A stretch of 64,000 nucleotides of DNA, taken from UBA2387 sp019454665 (GTDB taxonomy: Bacteria > Armatimonadota > Fimbriimonadia > Fimbriimonadales > Fimbriimonadaceae). Of this stretch, positions 35,017 to 43,638 are shown one piece after another (the stretch's first letter is position 1; the number at the start of each line of letters is the position of its first letter). The notes beneath the pieces are model-generated. The model was not told the origin of the DNA and ran no database searches. It was given only the letters and a program-made list of their open reading frames with translations. A program made the translations under genes and the position numbers. The DNA lies in assembly GCA_045862995.1 (NCBI GenBank), contig BTVX01000017.1, positions 1 to 64,000 of the forward strand, given 5' to 3'.

Positions 35017-37557
35017 CTAAGCCTGGCCGGACTGCCCGAAGTTGTTCCGCAAGAGCAAGAAGTCGGTCACGCCCACGCTGCCGTCTCCGTTGAGGTCGGC
35101 ATTGGGGTTCCAGTTGCCCGACCCCGCGGAGGACCCGTAGGCCGCTCGCAAGGCCAGAAAGTCCGAGACGTTGACCGTGTTGTCGCCGTTCACGTCGCCG
35201 TTGATCAGCGCGAAGTTCACGCCGCTGACGCCGCCCGAGGCGACGTTCACGTTGGCCGAGATCTTCCGCAACGTGTGCGAACCCTTGGCCGCGATGTCGC
35301 GCGTCCCCGTGTGGGTCGTGTTGAACGAGAACTGACCGCTGGCGTTCAGAACCGCGTTCACCGTCTGCAAGGCAGTCGTCGAGCCCGGGTTGCGCACCTG
35401 GATGGCGATGGTCTTGCCGTTCGGGTTGCCCGTGAACCCGGCGATGGTCACCGTGCCGGAGACCGGAGCGCCGCTGCCTGGCAGCGTGAACGGCACGTCC
35501 ACCACCGTCTGCATCCCGGCGCCATTGGTATAGGTGCCGCGCAGATGATAGGTCGCGCCGGGGGTGAGCGAGAGGCCCGTGATGGCTTCGACGTCGCTGA
35601 ACACCGGGATGATCTCGGTGTCGCCCTTCACGTCGTTGCCGCCCACGGTCGTGCCGATGCGCCAGACGATCGAGTCAATGCCCGTTTCCGTGTCGTAGCC
35701 TCGGTGCCGCACCGTGATGCCCGTGGTGGTCGAGTTGACGACCTCGAGACGAGGCACGACGGGCGGGTTGGTGTCCCACGTGAACGTGCCGCACCAGAAG
35801 TCCACTCCCGTAAGGTCGCAACCTTCGCGGATGGTGCGTTTGAGCGTCTTGAGTTGGCCGTCAGGCGCCGAAACGATGCTGTAGGTGCCGGGCAACGTGT
35901 ATTGCAGGCGGTAGCTGCCGTCGCTCAAGGTCGTCGTCTCGAAGCGCTGCCCCGTCACGACGTTGGTCGCTCGAACCAAGGTGTTGGCGATGGGGGTCGC
36001 GTTCTTGTAGACCCTGCCCTCGAACGAGCCGACCGTCGCGTTGCGGGTGTTCGAATCGCTGAGCAGTTCTTCCACGTCCAGGACGCCGTAGCCGTAAGAG
36101 GGCTCCCAAGTGCCAAACGGGGGCCCTGCGGGATGCCATGCCGAACGCTGGATCGCCTGATAGACCCGCACGTTCGACCAGCCGTCCGTCTGGCGCAGGT
36201 TGTGCATGCCGTAGTAGAGACCGGCGGCGCCCGCCACCATCGGCGAGGCCGTGGACGAACCGATCAGGTAACCGTATCCCAGGTTGTATCCCAAGAGGCC
36301 CAGGGCGTCCTTGTTCTCGTAGAGCGAGTGGGTGTCCAGCTTGGTCGTCGAGTAGATGTACTGGGCATAGGCGACCATGGCCCCGAAATCCACGATGAGG
36401 TCGCCACCCGGAGCGGCGACGTCAATGTGGCTGCCCGAGCTGCCGTAGTTGGCCGCCATGTAGTAGCTGGGGCCTAGGGGAGACACCCCCAAGGCGCCGC
36501 TGCACGCCGCGGGGTAGAACAACTGTGCGCTGGGCGGTTGGCTGTTGCCGCCGGCGGCCACGACCAACGAGCCCTTGTTCCATGCGTACGTGACCGCGTC
36601 TTGGAGCGTCTGGGAGTAGTTCGTCGTACCCAGGCTGAGGTTGATCACCTCGGCGCCGTTGTCGGCCGCGTAGTAGATGGCTGCCGCGGCTTCGGCATCG
36701 GTTGCGAACGCGTCGTCGTCGAACACGCGAAGGATCATGCCCTTGGCCGCATAGCCGACGCCGATCATGCCCTTGCCGTTCCAACCGCCGTTGTTGCCAG
36801 AGGCCAGGGCGAGGCCGGCAACATGGGTGCCGTGACCGTATTGATCGAACGGGGTGCCCGCCTCGTAAACCGCTCCAAACTTGAACTCCTTCGAGCGCGC
36901 CATGTTGATCTGCCCGCCCTGCGCCGAGTCTTGGCTGGGGCCACCGTTCCTAAAGTCGGGATGGTTGAGATCCAACCCCGTATCCACAACCGCGATGGTG
37001 GGGGCGTTGGCGGGCTTGTTGAGGTGCGTGTACCACTGGTCGGGCCAGATCGTCCATCCCTCTTGGGCGTAGATGTCGGTGAGGTACCACAGCCGGCGAT
37101 AGCTCAATCCCTCGTCGCCGCCCAGAAGGATCATCTCTTCAGTGTCTTCAACGGCGTTCCAGTCGGGGTCGTTGGGCTCGGTCCACATAAGGTACATGCG
37201 GTTGACGGGTTGGGCAACGAACACGTCCGGATGGCGTTGCACGGCTTGCGCCAGTTTCTTCGTGTCCGTGGGGCCGTCGAGCAGCCACAGCGTCCAACCG
37301 TTCGGGCCGACGGCGTTGGCGAATCGGCCGGGGATGTTCAAGCCGAACGCGGCCATGCGGCGCAGCCCCGGCGACTCGGCCCACGCCTTCGCTTTGTCCG
37401 GGTGGACGCGCACCAGCAGGCGATCGTTGACCACCTCGTTGTAGGGTCCGCTGTGCGCCAGCCTGGGTGCGGGCACGCTGCGGCGGGTGGTCTGGGCTGC
37501 GGTTTCGCTGAACGCGAACACTGCGGCTGCCAACGCAAGCAAAAGAACGGGTCGCAT
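35017..37557 (-). CDS. Secreted subtilisin-like protease with dockerin-type C-terminus
   Basis: An 846-residue exported protease. Signal peptide (residues 1-21), a prodomain-like region to about 180, then the S8 triad: Asp192 in VVDTGLD, His242 in GHGTHVAG, Ser435 in GSSTASPMVAG. Next come a carboxypeptidase-regulatory-like beta domain (about 525-600), Ig-like segments, and a dockerin type I-like pair of calcium loops (DVNGDNTVNVSDF and DLNGDGSVGVTDF, about 785-846). Such tails in non-cellulosomal bacteria often serve surface retention or unknown calcium-dependent binding; no cohesin is seen here. A 120-base structured leader precedes it. Confidence 0.93.
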   Translation of the reverse strand: MRPVLLLALAAAVFAFSETAAQTTRRSVPAPRLAHSGPYNEVVNDRLLVRVHPDKAKAWAESPGLRRMAAFGLNIPGRFANAVGPNGWTLWLLDGPTDTKKLAQAVQRHPDVFVAQPVNRMYLMWTEPNDPDWNAVEDTEEMILLGGDEGLSYRRLWYLTDIYAQEGWTIWPDQWYTHLNKPANAPTIAVVDTGLDLNHPDFRNGGPSQDSAQGGQINMARSKEFKFGAVYEAGTPFDQYGHGTHVAGLALASGNNGGWNGKGMIGVGYAAKGMILRVFDDDAFATDAEAAAAIYYAADNGAEVINLSLGTTNYSQTLQDAVTYAWNKGSLVVAAGGNSQPPSAQLFYPAACSGALGVSPLGPSYYMAANYGSSGSHIDVAAPGGDLIVDFGAMVAYAQYIYSTTKLDTHSLYENKDALGLLGYNLGYGYLIGSSTASPMVAGAAGLYYGMHNLRQTDGWSNVRVYQAIQRSAWHPAGPPFGTWEPSYGYGVLDVEELLSDSNTRNATVGSFEGRVYKNATPIANTLVRATNVVTGQRFETTTLSDGSYRLQYTLPGTYSIVSAPDGQLKTLKRTIREGCDLTGVDFWCGTFTWDTNPPVVPRLEVVNSTTTGITVRHRGYDTETGIDSIVWRIGTTVGGNDVKGDTEIIPVFSDVEAITGLSLTPGATYHLRGTYTNGAGMQTVVDVPFTLPGSGAPVSGTVTIAGFTGNPNGKTIAIQVRNPGSTTALQTVNAVLNASGQFSFNTTHTGTRDIAAKGSHTLRKISANVNVASGGVSGVNFALINGDVNGDNTVNVSDFLALRAAYGSSAGSGNWNPNADLNGDGSVGVTDFLLLRNNFGQSGQA

Positions 37558-37677
37558 GGCGTCTCTGACCAGTTAGACGCCCATCCACGCCCTCCCTGTT
37601 CCGGCAGGCTCGCAGTGGCCTTTCAGAGCCTTATCCGCAGCCCCTGGCCGAAGCTCGCTGCCCCAGGGCGCGAGCGC
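37558..37677 (-). promoter_or_regulatory. Structured leader between amidohydrolase and subtilase genes
   Basis: Reading toward the subtilase start, four hairpins follow one another: CCCTGGGG/CCAGGGGC-type, AGGCTC/GAGCCT, CCTG/CAGG and GGCGTC/GACGCC. The last ends directly at the ATG, so it could mask the start. No known riboswitch consensus was matched. It could be a regulatory leader or a terminator-plus-leader composite; transcript evidence is lacking. Confidence 0.4.
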
Positions 37678-40413
37678 CTACCGCAGGCGCGCCATGTACT
37701 TGTCGCGGAGCATCGTGTGCTTGGTCGTCATGGCTCGGGGCTGGCCCTCGATGAACGCGTAGCGCACCGAGCCCGTGAACTCAAACGGGTCGCCTTCGGT
37801 CACGATCAGGTTCGCCACTTTGCCAGGTTCGAGCGAGCCCACCTTGTCGCCGACTCCCAGAATCTGGGCGGCATCCAGCGTCAACGCCCGCACGAGCGCA
37901 TCGCGCGAGAGGCCATAGGCGCAGCTTTGGGCAGCCTTGGCGGGCAGGTTCATGGTCTCGGAGCTGGAGCCCGCCTGGAAGCAGAACTTCACACCCGCCT
38001 TGGCCAGCAGGCCCGCTTTGACGTACGGCGTGTCGTAGGGGTCCCAGGCGTTGTCCGGCGTGTTCGCGCCCAGCGTGCTCGCTCCGGCGGGGCTGATGAT
38101 GACCGGGATGTTCTCTTTGGCCAGGAGCGCGGCTTCCTTCCACGCCTCGGAGGCATCCACCAGCACCACCTTCAGGCTGTGCTTCTTGGCGAACGCGACC
38201 GCGCCGCGAATGCTGGCCGCGTTGCGCGCGCGGAGGAACACCGTCTTCTCGCCTCGGAGATAGGGGGCCATCGCGTCTCTGCGCAGGTCGCGGGGCGTTG
38301 CGGGGTTCTTCTCGCGCTCGGCCAGATAGGTTCGCACCTCGTCGAAGTAACGCTCCAGGTCCTCCTCGGAGCCCGCCGACTGTTGCCCGCCACCGCCGAA
38401 CTGGGGTGTTGCCATCCAGCCGCCGCCCATCAGCTCGTAGAACTGCCGCAGTTGTTCGGTGGTCAGCTCGGGCTCGTCGTTCGCCGCACCGTGTTGGTGG
38501 CCGGCTTCACCGCCGCCCAGGCCCAGCAAGGCGGACATGTCAATGGTGTCGCAACACACGTCGAACTGAGCCAGACGAGCCGAACTCGACGCCGACGGAT
38601 AGGACACGTAGAGTCCCGCGCGGCGCAGCAACCCGAAGCCTTCGCTCGTGTAGCCGTCCGTGTGGATCACCGCGCCCTGCCCCGAGATGAGGCCCGACGT
38701 GTTCCGCGTGAACACGTTCAGGACGCCGTTGTAGCGCGCCGGCCCGTAGTGGGCGGACTCGACGAACAGGGCGGTCAGCACGTCTAGGTCGGGCTGAATG
38801 CTGCCCAACTCCGTGTTGTCGAGGCTCACGGGGATGGGCGAGATTTCGGCGATGCCCATCTGCGATCCGCCGTCAATGAACCCGGGATACACGTGCAGCC
38901 CGCGGCCCTCGATGCGCGTCGCCCCGGTGGGGATCGGCACGCGCTCGCCGACCGCTTCGATCTTGCCGTCGCGGACGATGATCGTGCCGCTCTCGATCGT
39001 CGGCCCGCTCACGGGGTGCAGCGTCGCGCCGACGATGGCGTACGCGTTGGACTTTGCAGGCAGCGGAGCCTCGGTCTTGGCGCCTTGGGGATCCAGGTGT
39101 GTCTTGATGATCGAGTTGCGGTCCACGCCGAACGCATCGCGCCGCTCGAAGAACACCTCGCCTTCGATGAGCGTCATGGCGCACTTGCTGTAGACGCTCA
39201 GCGGGTGGCCGTCCCAGATGACGAGGTCGGCGTCTTTGCCCAGTTCGATGCTGCCCGTGCGGTGGTCAATGCCAAGCTGCTTGGCCGGGTTGATGGTCAG
39301 CGTTTGGAGGGCCTGCTCTTCGGTCAGGCCACCGAAACGCATGGTCTTGGCCGCATCTACGTTCAGCGCCGTCGTACCGCTCAGACCGTCGGTGTTGATC
39401 GAGACGTTGACTCCCGCCTTGGTGCAGATCGCCGCGTTGAAGGGGATCGAGTCGTAGCCTTCCAGCTTGAACGACCAATTGTCCACGAACATCGAGACGC
39501 CCACGCCGGCCGCCGCCAGTTCAGGGGCGATCTTGTAGGCTTCGAGCGCGTGCTGCAGGGCACCGATCTTGAACCCGAAGTCCTGCGACAAGCGCACCAT
39601 CATCAGCATCTCGTCGGCACGGTAGCTGTGGCATTGCACCCACACCTTGCCTTCGAGGATGTCCGCCAGCGTCTGCAGACGCAGGTCCTTGCGCGGCGGG
39701 ATCGCCTTGGGGTCGCTGGCCTTCTTCGCTTCGTACGCCTTCCACGCGTCCAAGTACTCGCGCGCCTCGGTGAAGGCTCGCCGGTACAGGGCTTCGACGC
39801 CCATGCGGCTTCTCGGGAAGCGGCCCGGGCCGGTGGCCGTGGAGCTCTTGCGCGTCACGTTCTCGCCGAGCGCGAACTTGATCATGCGCGGGGCATCGGG
39901 GATGACGGCCTCGTGTGGGGCCTTCTTGTACTTGTACTTGATGACCTTGCTCTCGCCGCCCACGCTGTTCGCGCTGCCATGCAGGATCAGCGCCGACGTG
40001 TGGCCGCTGGCCAAGGCTTGCCAGACGTTGATGCCGCTCAGGTTCAGGACGTCTTCGATGCGGACTTCGGCCGTGATGCTGTCCGAGCCCTCGTTGGTGC
40101 CGTCGGAGGCGCGGTGCGAGTGGCCGTCAATGATGCCGGGCGCGACGACCTTGCCGCGCGCGTCTATCACCGCGAAGCCGCGCGGTACCGCCAGGTTCGG
40201 CCCGATGGCCTCGATCTTGCCGCCCCGTACGAGAATGTCGGCGTTCTCGATGATGCCCTTTGAGGCCGTAAGGATGCGTCCGCCCTTGACGACGGCGTTG
40301 CCGCCCGTCTGGATCGAGGGCTTGCGATGGGCGTCCAGTTCGAACGGGAACGGCTGGGCGAACGCCAGCGTGCCGAGCGCCACGGCGATTCCTGTTGCAA
40401 GGGTCTTCGTCAT
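37678..40413 (-). CDS. Secreted double amidohydrolase-family protein
   Basis: A 911-residue exported protein with signal peptide (cleavage near AFA-QPF) and two amidohydrolase units in tandem. The first has the metal motif GIIDGHSHR and later a KLGID..TGSIELGKDADLVIW ending. The second has YPGFIDGGSQ instead of the HxH metal motif, and ends VGSLEPGKVANLIVTEGDPFE. So only the first half looks able to bind the catalytic metals. Related proteins are imidazolonepropionase-like secreted hydrolases or peptidases of unclear substrate. A strong AAGGAGGAAGG SD precedes ATG 40413, which overlaps the upstream gene by four bases. Confidence 0.88.
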   Translation of the reverse strand: MTKTLATGIAVALGTLAFAQPFPFELDAHRKPSIQTGGNAVVKGGRILTASKGIIENADILVRGGKIEAIGPNLAVPRGFAVIDARGKVVAPGIIDGHSHRASDGTNEGSDSITAEVRIEDVLNLSGINVWQALASGHTSALILHGSANSVGGESKVIKYKYKKAPHEAVIPDAPRMIKFALGENVTRKSSTATGPGRFPRSRMGVEALYRRAFTEAREYLDAWKAYEAKKASDPKAIPPRKDLRLQTLADILEGKVWVQCHSYRADEMLMMVRLSQDFGFKIGALQHALEAYKIAPELAAAGVGVSMFVDNWSFKLEGYDSIPFNAAICTKAGVNVSINTDGLSGTTALNVDAAKTMRFGGLTEEQALQTLTINPAKQLGIDHRTGSIELGKDADLVIWDGHPLSVYSKCAMTLIEGEVFFERRDAFGVDRNSIIKTHLDPQGAKTEAPLPAKSNAYAIVGATLHPVSGPTIESGTIIVRDGKIEAVGERVPIPTGATRIEGRGLHVYPGFIDGGSQMGIAEISPIPVSLDNTELGSIQPDLDVLTALFVESAHYGPARYNGVLNVFTRNTSGLISGQGAVIHTDGYTSEGFGLLRRAGLYVSYPSASSSARLAQFDVCCDTIDMSALLGLGGGEAGHQHGAANDEPELTTEQLRQFYELMGGGWMATPQFGGGGQQSAGSEEDLERYFDEVRTYLAEREKNPATPRDLRRDAMAPYLRGEKTVFLRARNAASIRGAVAFAKKHSLKVVLVDASEAWKEAALLAKENIPVIISPAGASTLGANTPDNAWDPYDTPYVKAGLLAKAGVKFCFQAGSSSETMNLPAKAAQSCAYGLSRDALVRALTLDAAQILGVGDKVGSLEPGKVANLIVTEGDPFEFTGSVRYAFIEGQPRAMTTKHTMLRDKYMARLR

Positions 40414-41768
40414 CGTCCTTCCTCCTTGGCTTCGTACACTTTGCTTCCCGCGACCCAGACCATTTCGACCGCCGTCTTCGAGTCGGCGAAATCGCCGCTC
40501 ATCAGCGTGAGGTTGGCCATCTTGCCCACCTCGATCGAGCCGAGGCGATCGGACACGCGCAGGATGCTGGCCGGGTTGACGGTCAGCGCCTTGAGCGCCT
40601 CCGTTCGCGGCACGCCGGATTGGATCACGCGGCGCACGTTGTTCAGGAACCCGCCCATCGTGTCGCCATCGGAGCTGAACGCTACGGTGACGCCGCCCTC
40701 GAAGAGCTTCTTGGCGTTCTGGATTTGCTCGGACCAGGTTGCGTGCCGTTCTTTGCGGAACTCCACGGGGATCGCGTCCCCCGGCGGCACGTCGTCCTTG
40801 TCGGGCTGCGTGTTGGGTTCGCTGGGGATGCCCAAGCCGAGCAGGACCGGAACGTTGCGGCGCTTGATCTCGTCGAGATGCAGGTAGGCGTCTCGCCCGC
40901 CGCTCAAGATCAGGCGGAACTTGAACTCGTCGGCCAACCGAAACGCGCGATAGATTTCGCGATCGAGGTCGGCGGCGAAGACCACGGGCGTCAGCCCGTT
41001 GACCACTGGCCGCAAGGCACGGGCACCGAGAAGCCACTTGGGCGTCTGAGCTTCGATGGGTTCGGCTTCGGGGTAGAGCGCGTAGTACTGCGCGTCGGCA
41101 AGCTTCTGGCGCATCAGCGCGATGATGCCGAGGATGTTGCCCGGATAGCCTCCGCCACCTCCTCCTCCGCCGCCGCCCGGTCCGCCGCCGGCAGCCCCTC
41201 GGAAGGACATGCCCATCGCCACGCGGGGTTCGACGACGCGTTCGCCCGCATCCTTGGGCAGCAGGTTCACCACCGCGCCCAAGCCTCGGATCGAGCCGCG
41301 CCCCGGAACCAAGAACGAAGCCGCGATGCCCGCCTTGTGGGCCGAGTCGTCGTTGTCGAAGTTCAGAATCTCGGACGCGTCGTACTCGGGCGTCACGCCC
41401 TTGCGATTGCCTTGCCACATGGTCGCGGGAGCGCGCGTGACGCTGTCGGGCGCACCGACAGTGAGATCGCCTTCCGTCGGCAGGGCGAGATTGCGCGTGG
41501 AATAGGCATCCAGAAAGCCGGGATACAGCGTCTTGCCGGAAGCGGAGACGACTTCGATCCCGGCGGGCGTCTTGTTCGACGTCGTGACCTCGGCGATTTT
41601 GCCGCCTCGGACGACCACCGTGCCGTTCTCGATGACTCGGCCGTCGCCGATCTCGATTCGTGCGCCGACGATGGCGAAGTCGCTCATCGGCTTCGCCTCT
41701 TGAGCGAATCCAAGGGCGGTGATGCCTAGGGCCAACCCCAGAAGGCTGAGTCGTGTGGCTTGCTTCAT
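40410..41768 (-). CDS. Secreted amidohydrolase-like protein lacking the HxH motif
   Basis: A 452-residue exported protein; the ATG at 41768 gives a clean signal peptide (LSLLGLALGITALGFA). Amidohydrolase features are the N-terminal beta sandwich ending LYPGFLDAYST and the C-terminal LTVNPASILRVSDRLGSIEVGKMANLTLMSG. The HxH metal motif expected after PGFLD is absent. A glycine run (about ten consecutive glycines near residue 190) interrupts the barrel. It overlaps the double amidohydrolase (ATGA), so the three halves may form one complex in which only one is catalytic. Confidence 0.82.
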   Translation of the reverse strand: MKQATRLSLLGLALGITALGFAQEAKPMSDFAIVGARIEIGDGRVIENGTVVVRGGKIAEVTTSNKTPAGIEVVSASGKTLYPGFLDAYSTRNLALPTEGDLTVGAPDSVTRAPATMWQGNRKGVTPEYDASEILNFDNDDSAHKAGIAASFLVPGRGSIRGLGAVVNLLPKDAGERVVEPRVAMGMSFRGAAGGGPGGGGGGGGGGYPGNILGIIALMRQKLADAQYYALYPEAEPIEAQTPKWLLGARALRPVVNGLTPVVFAADLDREIYRAFRLADEFKFRLILSGGRDAYLHLDEIKRRNVPVLLGLGIPSEPNTQPDKDDVPPGDAIPVEFRKERHATWSEQIQNAKKLFEGGVTVAFSSDGDTMGGFLNNVRRVIQSGVPRTEALKALTVNPASILRVSDRLGSIEVGKMANLTLMSGDFADSKTAVEMVWVAGSKVYEAKEEGR

Positions 41769-41869
41769 GCGCGTTTGGGTGATATACGACGTTGTTCTCA
41801 AGATTCCTGCATGGCGCGAGTCCCGCCGGATTTGGGTCCGAACGAGGGGCGGCGCATCGCTTGGTCGGC

Positions 41870-41875
41870 TACAAT
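41870..41875 (+). promoter_or_regulatory. -10 box of four-helix membrane protein gene
   Basis: TACAAT 27 bases before the ATG at 41903, in the divergent region shared with the amidohydrolase operon. No -35 recognised. Confidence 0.4.
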
Positions 41876-41902
41876 CGTAATCCCGAACTGAGACCCGACC
41901 GC

Positions 41903-42622
41903 ATGCCTCACTCAGCCGCGACGACCGACACCGAACCGGTCACCGACCCGCCGACAGCCTGCCCCGCGCCCCGCAAAGGGTTGCGCAAGACGCTTCGAGA
42001 CCTGGCCAACCCCGGTTACCACATCCGCAAGATGGCCGAGGACTTTTCGGCGGCCTACCACGCGCTCCGCAACTGGAACTTCACCGGCCTGCGGAGTCGG
42101 CGCGACGCGTTGGCCAAGGCGTTCCGGGGCAAGTTCTTCGCGGCGTTCTTCTTTTCCGGCGGGTTCGGCCTGGTTGCCGCGGGCCTGGCGACGTCGGTCC
42201 AGTATCAGACGCGCAACCCCTACCTGAGCGTGGTGCTGACGCTCGTTTTCAGCTTGGTGCTCACCACGATGGCCTTTCAGGCGTTTTGGGCGGTGGCGAA
42301 CGTGGACTTCTATCGCGCCACGGCCACGGGGTCATGGGCCCGTTTCAAGCAGTTGCAGCGCGACCTCTGGCCGATCCATGCCACGGCCCTGCGCGTCGCC
42401 CCCGTGTTCGCCTCGATCGCGATTCCCGTGAACACGCTGATCGCATGGCTCTTCTCGTTGCTGCCGAACGAAGTTGGGGCGTACATCCCGATGCCGCCGA
42501 TCGTGCTCATCGTGAACTGGCTGATCATTGACGGCACGTTCATCCGCATCATGTGCGACCGCTTCGACACCCAATCGCAAGCGATGGCCGACCAGTACTC
42601 GCTGGGAGGCGAGGGAGCGTGA
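41903..42622 (+). CDS. Four-helix membrane protein, unknown
   Basis: A 239-residue protein: a soluble Pro/Thr-rich start, a basic amphipathic segment, then four hydrophobic helices (about residues 78-95, 105-128, 160-182, 193-212) and a short tail. No family recognised and no catalytic motif. It faces the era operon convergently. Codon use matches the genome, so it is likely a native gene. Confidence 0.75.
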   Translation: MPHSAATTDTEPVTDPPTACPAPRKGLRKTLRDLANPGYHIRKMAEDFSAAYHALRNWNFTGLRSRRDALAKAFRGKFFAAFFFSGGFGLVAAGLATSVQYQTRNPYLSVVLTLVFSLVLTTMAFQAFWAVANVDFYRATATGSWARFKQLQRDLWPIHATALRVAPVFASIAIPVNTLIAWLFSLLPNEVGAYIPMPPIVLIVNWLIIDGTFIRIMCDRFDTQSQAMADQYSLGGEGA

Positions 42623-42726
42623 GCTTCGTTTGTGTCGGGCTCAGGTTCGGACCGAGATTCGGATCCGAGTTCCCGAGCCTATGGGAGTCGGGCGATTTCG
42701 AGGAGCTCTAGCGCAAGCGCTGACGG

Positions 42727-43635
42727 CTACTCCATGTATTCCATCTCGCGCAGCGCCGTCGGGTTCTGACGCCAGTCCTCCCGCACCTTGACGAACAACT
42801 CTAGATAAACGGGCCGCTCGAGCAACCGCTCGATATCCAACCGCGCCTCGGTGCCGATCGTCTTGAGCATCGCGCCCTTCTTGCCGATCAGGATCGCCCG
42901 CTGGCCCACGCGCTCCACCACGATCGTGGCGTTGATCTTGACGCGCCCACTCGGCTCTTCGATCCAGTCGTCCACTAAAACGCCTGTGGCGTACGGCACC
43001 TCTTGCTTGGTGCGCTGCATCACCTTCTCGCGCACGAACTCTGCGGCCATGAACCGGCTCGATTGGTCGGTCAGGGCGTCCTCGTCCCATGCGGGCGGGC
43101 CCTCGGGCAGCCGTGCGACCAGCATCGAAAGCAGTTTCTCCACGTTGTCGCCCTTGGTGGCCGTCGTGAGCATGTAGTCCTCGTCGCCCACGCCGAGCAG
43201 GTCGCGATAGGCCTCGACGTGCTGGACGACGAACTCGGCTTTCAGCAGGTCCATCTTGTTCATGCACAAGATCAGCTTGCCGCTCGCGCCGCCATAGCCC
43301 GATTCGCGAATGGTCCGCGCGATGCGTCGTTCGTCCTCGTCGGGCCTTTGCGAGGCGTTCACCACGTAGACCACCAGGTCGAGGTCGGCCAGGCTGCCGC
43401 GCGCCGATTCCACCATGGCTTTGCCGAGCCGCGTGTGCGGTTCGTGGATGCCGGGCGTATCCACAAAGGCCACCTGGAACTCGGGGCGCGTCACGATGCC
43501 GAGCAGGCGGCGGCGCGTGGTCTGCTTCTTGTTGCTCGTGATGGCGACCTTCTGCCCGACCATGTGGTTGAGCAACGTGCTCTTGCCCACATTGGGTTTG
43601 CCGACGAGGGCGACCATGCCATAGCGGTGTTCCAT
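42727..43635 (-). CDS. era: GTPase Era
   Basis: A 302-residue Era. G1 is GKPNVGKS at residue 12, G3 DTPG, G4 NKMD, and the C-terminal KH domain has GQRAILIGKKGAMLKTIG. It binds the 3' end of 16S rRNA and helps 30S assembly. It lies only three bases after the stop of the GH42-like gene, so it is co-transcribed with that gene and the HAD phosphatase, an unusual operon for era. Confidence 0.97.
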   Translation of the reverse strand: MEHRYGMVALVGKPNVGKSTLLNHMVGQKVAITSNKKQTTRRRLLGIVTRPEFQVAFVDTPGIHEPHTRLGKAMVESARGSLADLDLVVYVVNASQRPDEDERRIARTIRESGYGGASGKLILCMNKMDLLKAEFVVQHVEAYRDLLGVGDEDYMLTTATKGDNVEKLLSMLVARLPEGPPAWDEDALTDQSSRFMAAEFVREKVMQRTKQEVPYATGVLVDDWIEEPSGRVKINATIVVERVGQRAILIGKKGAMLKTIGTEARLDIERLLERPVYLELFVKVREDWRQNPTALREMEYME

Positions 43636-43638
43636 GGC

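Noticed and set aside
37558..37677. Cyclic-di-GMP (GEMM) riboswitch before the subtilase
   Set aside because: A GAAAGG-like stretch is present, but the conserved GEMM core and tetraloop receptor are not; only an unspecified structured leader is supported.
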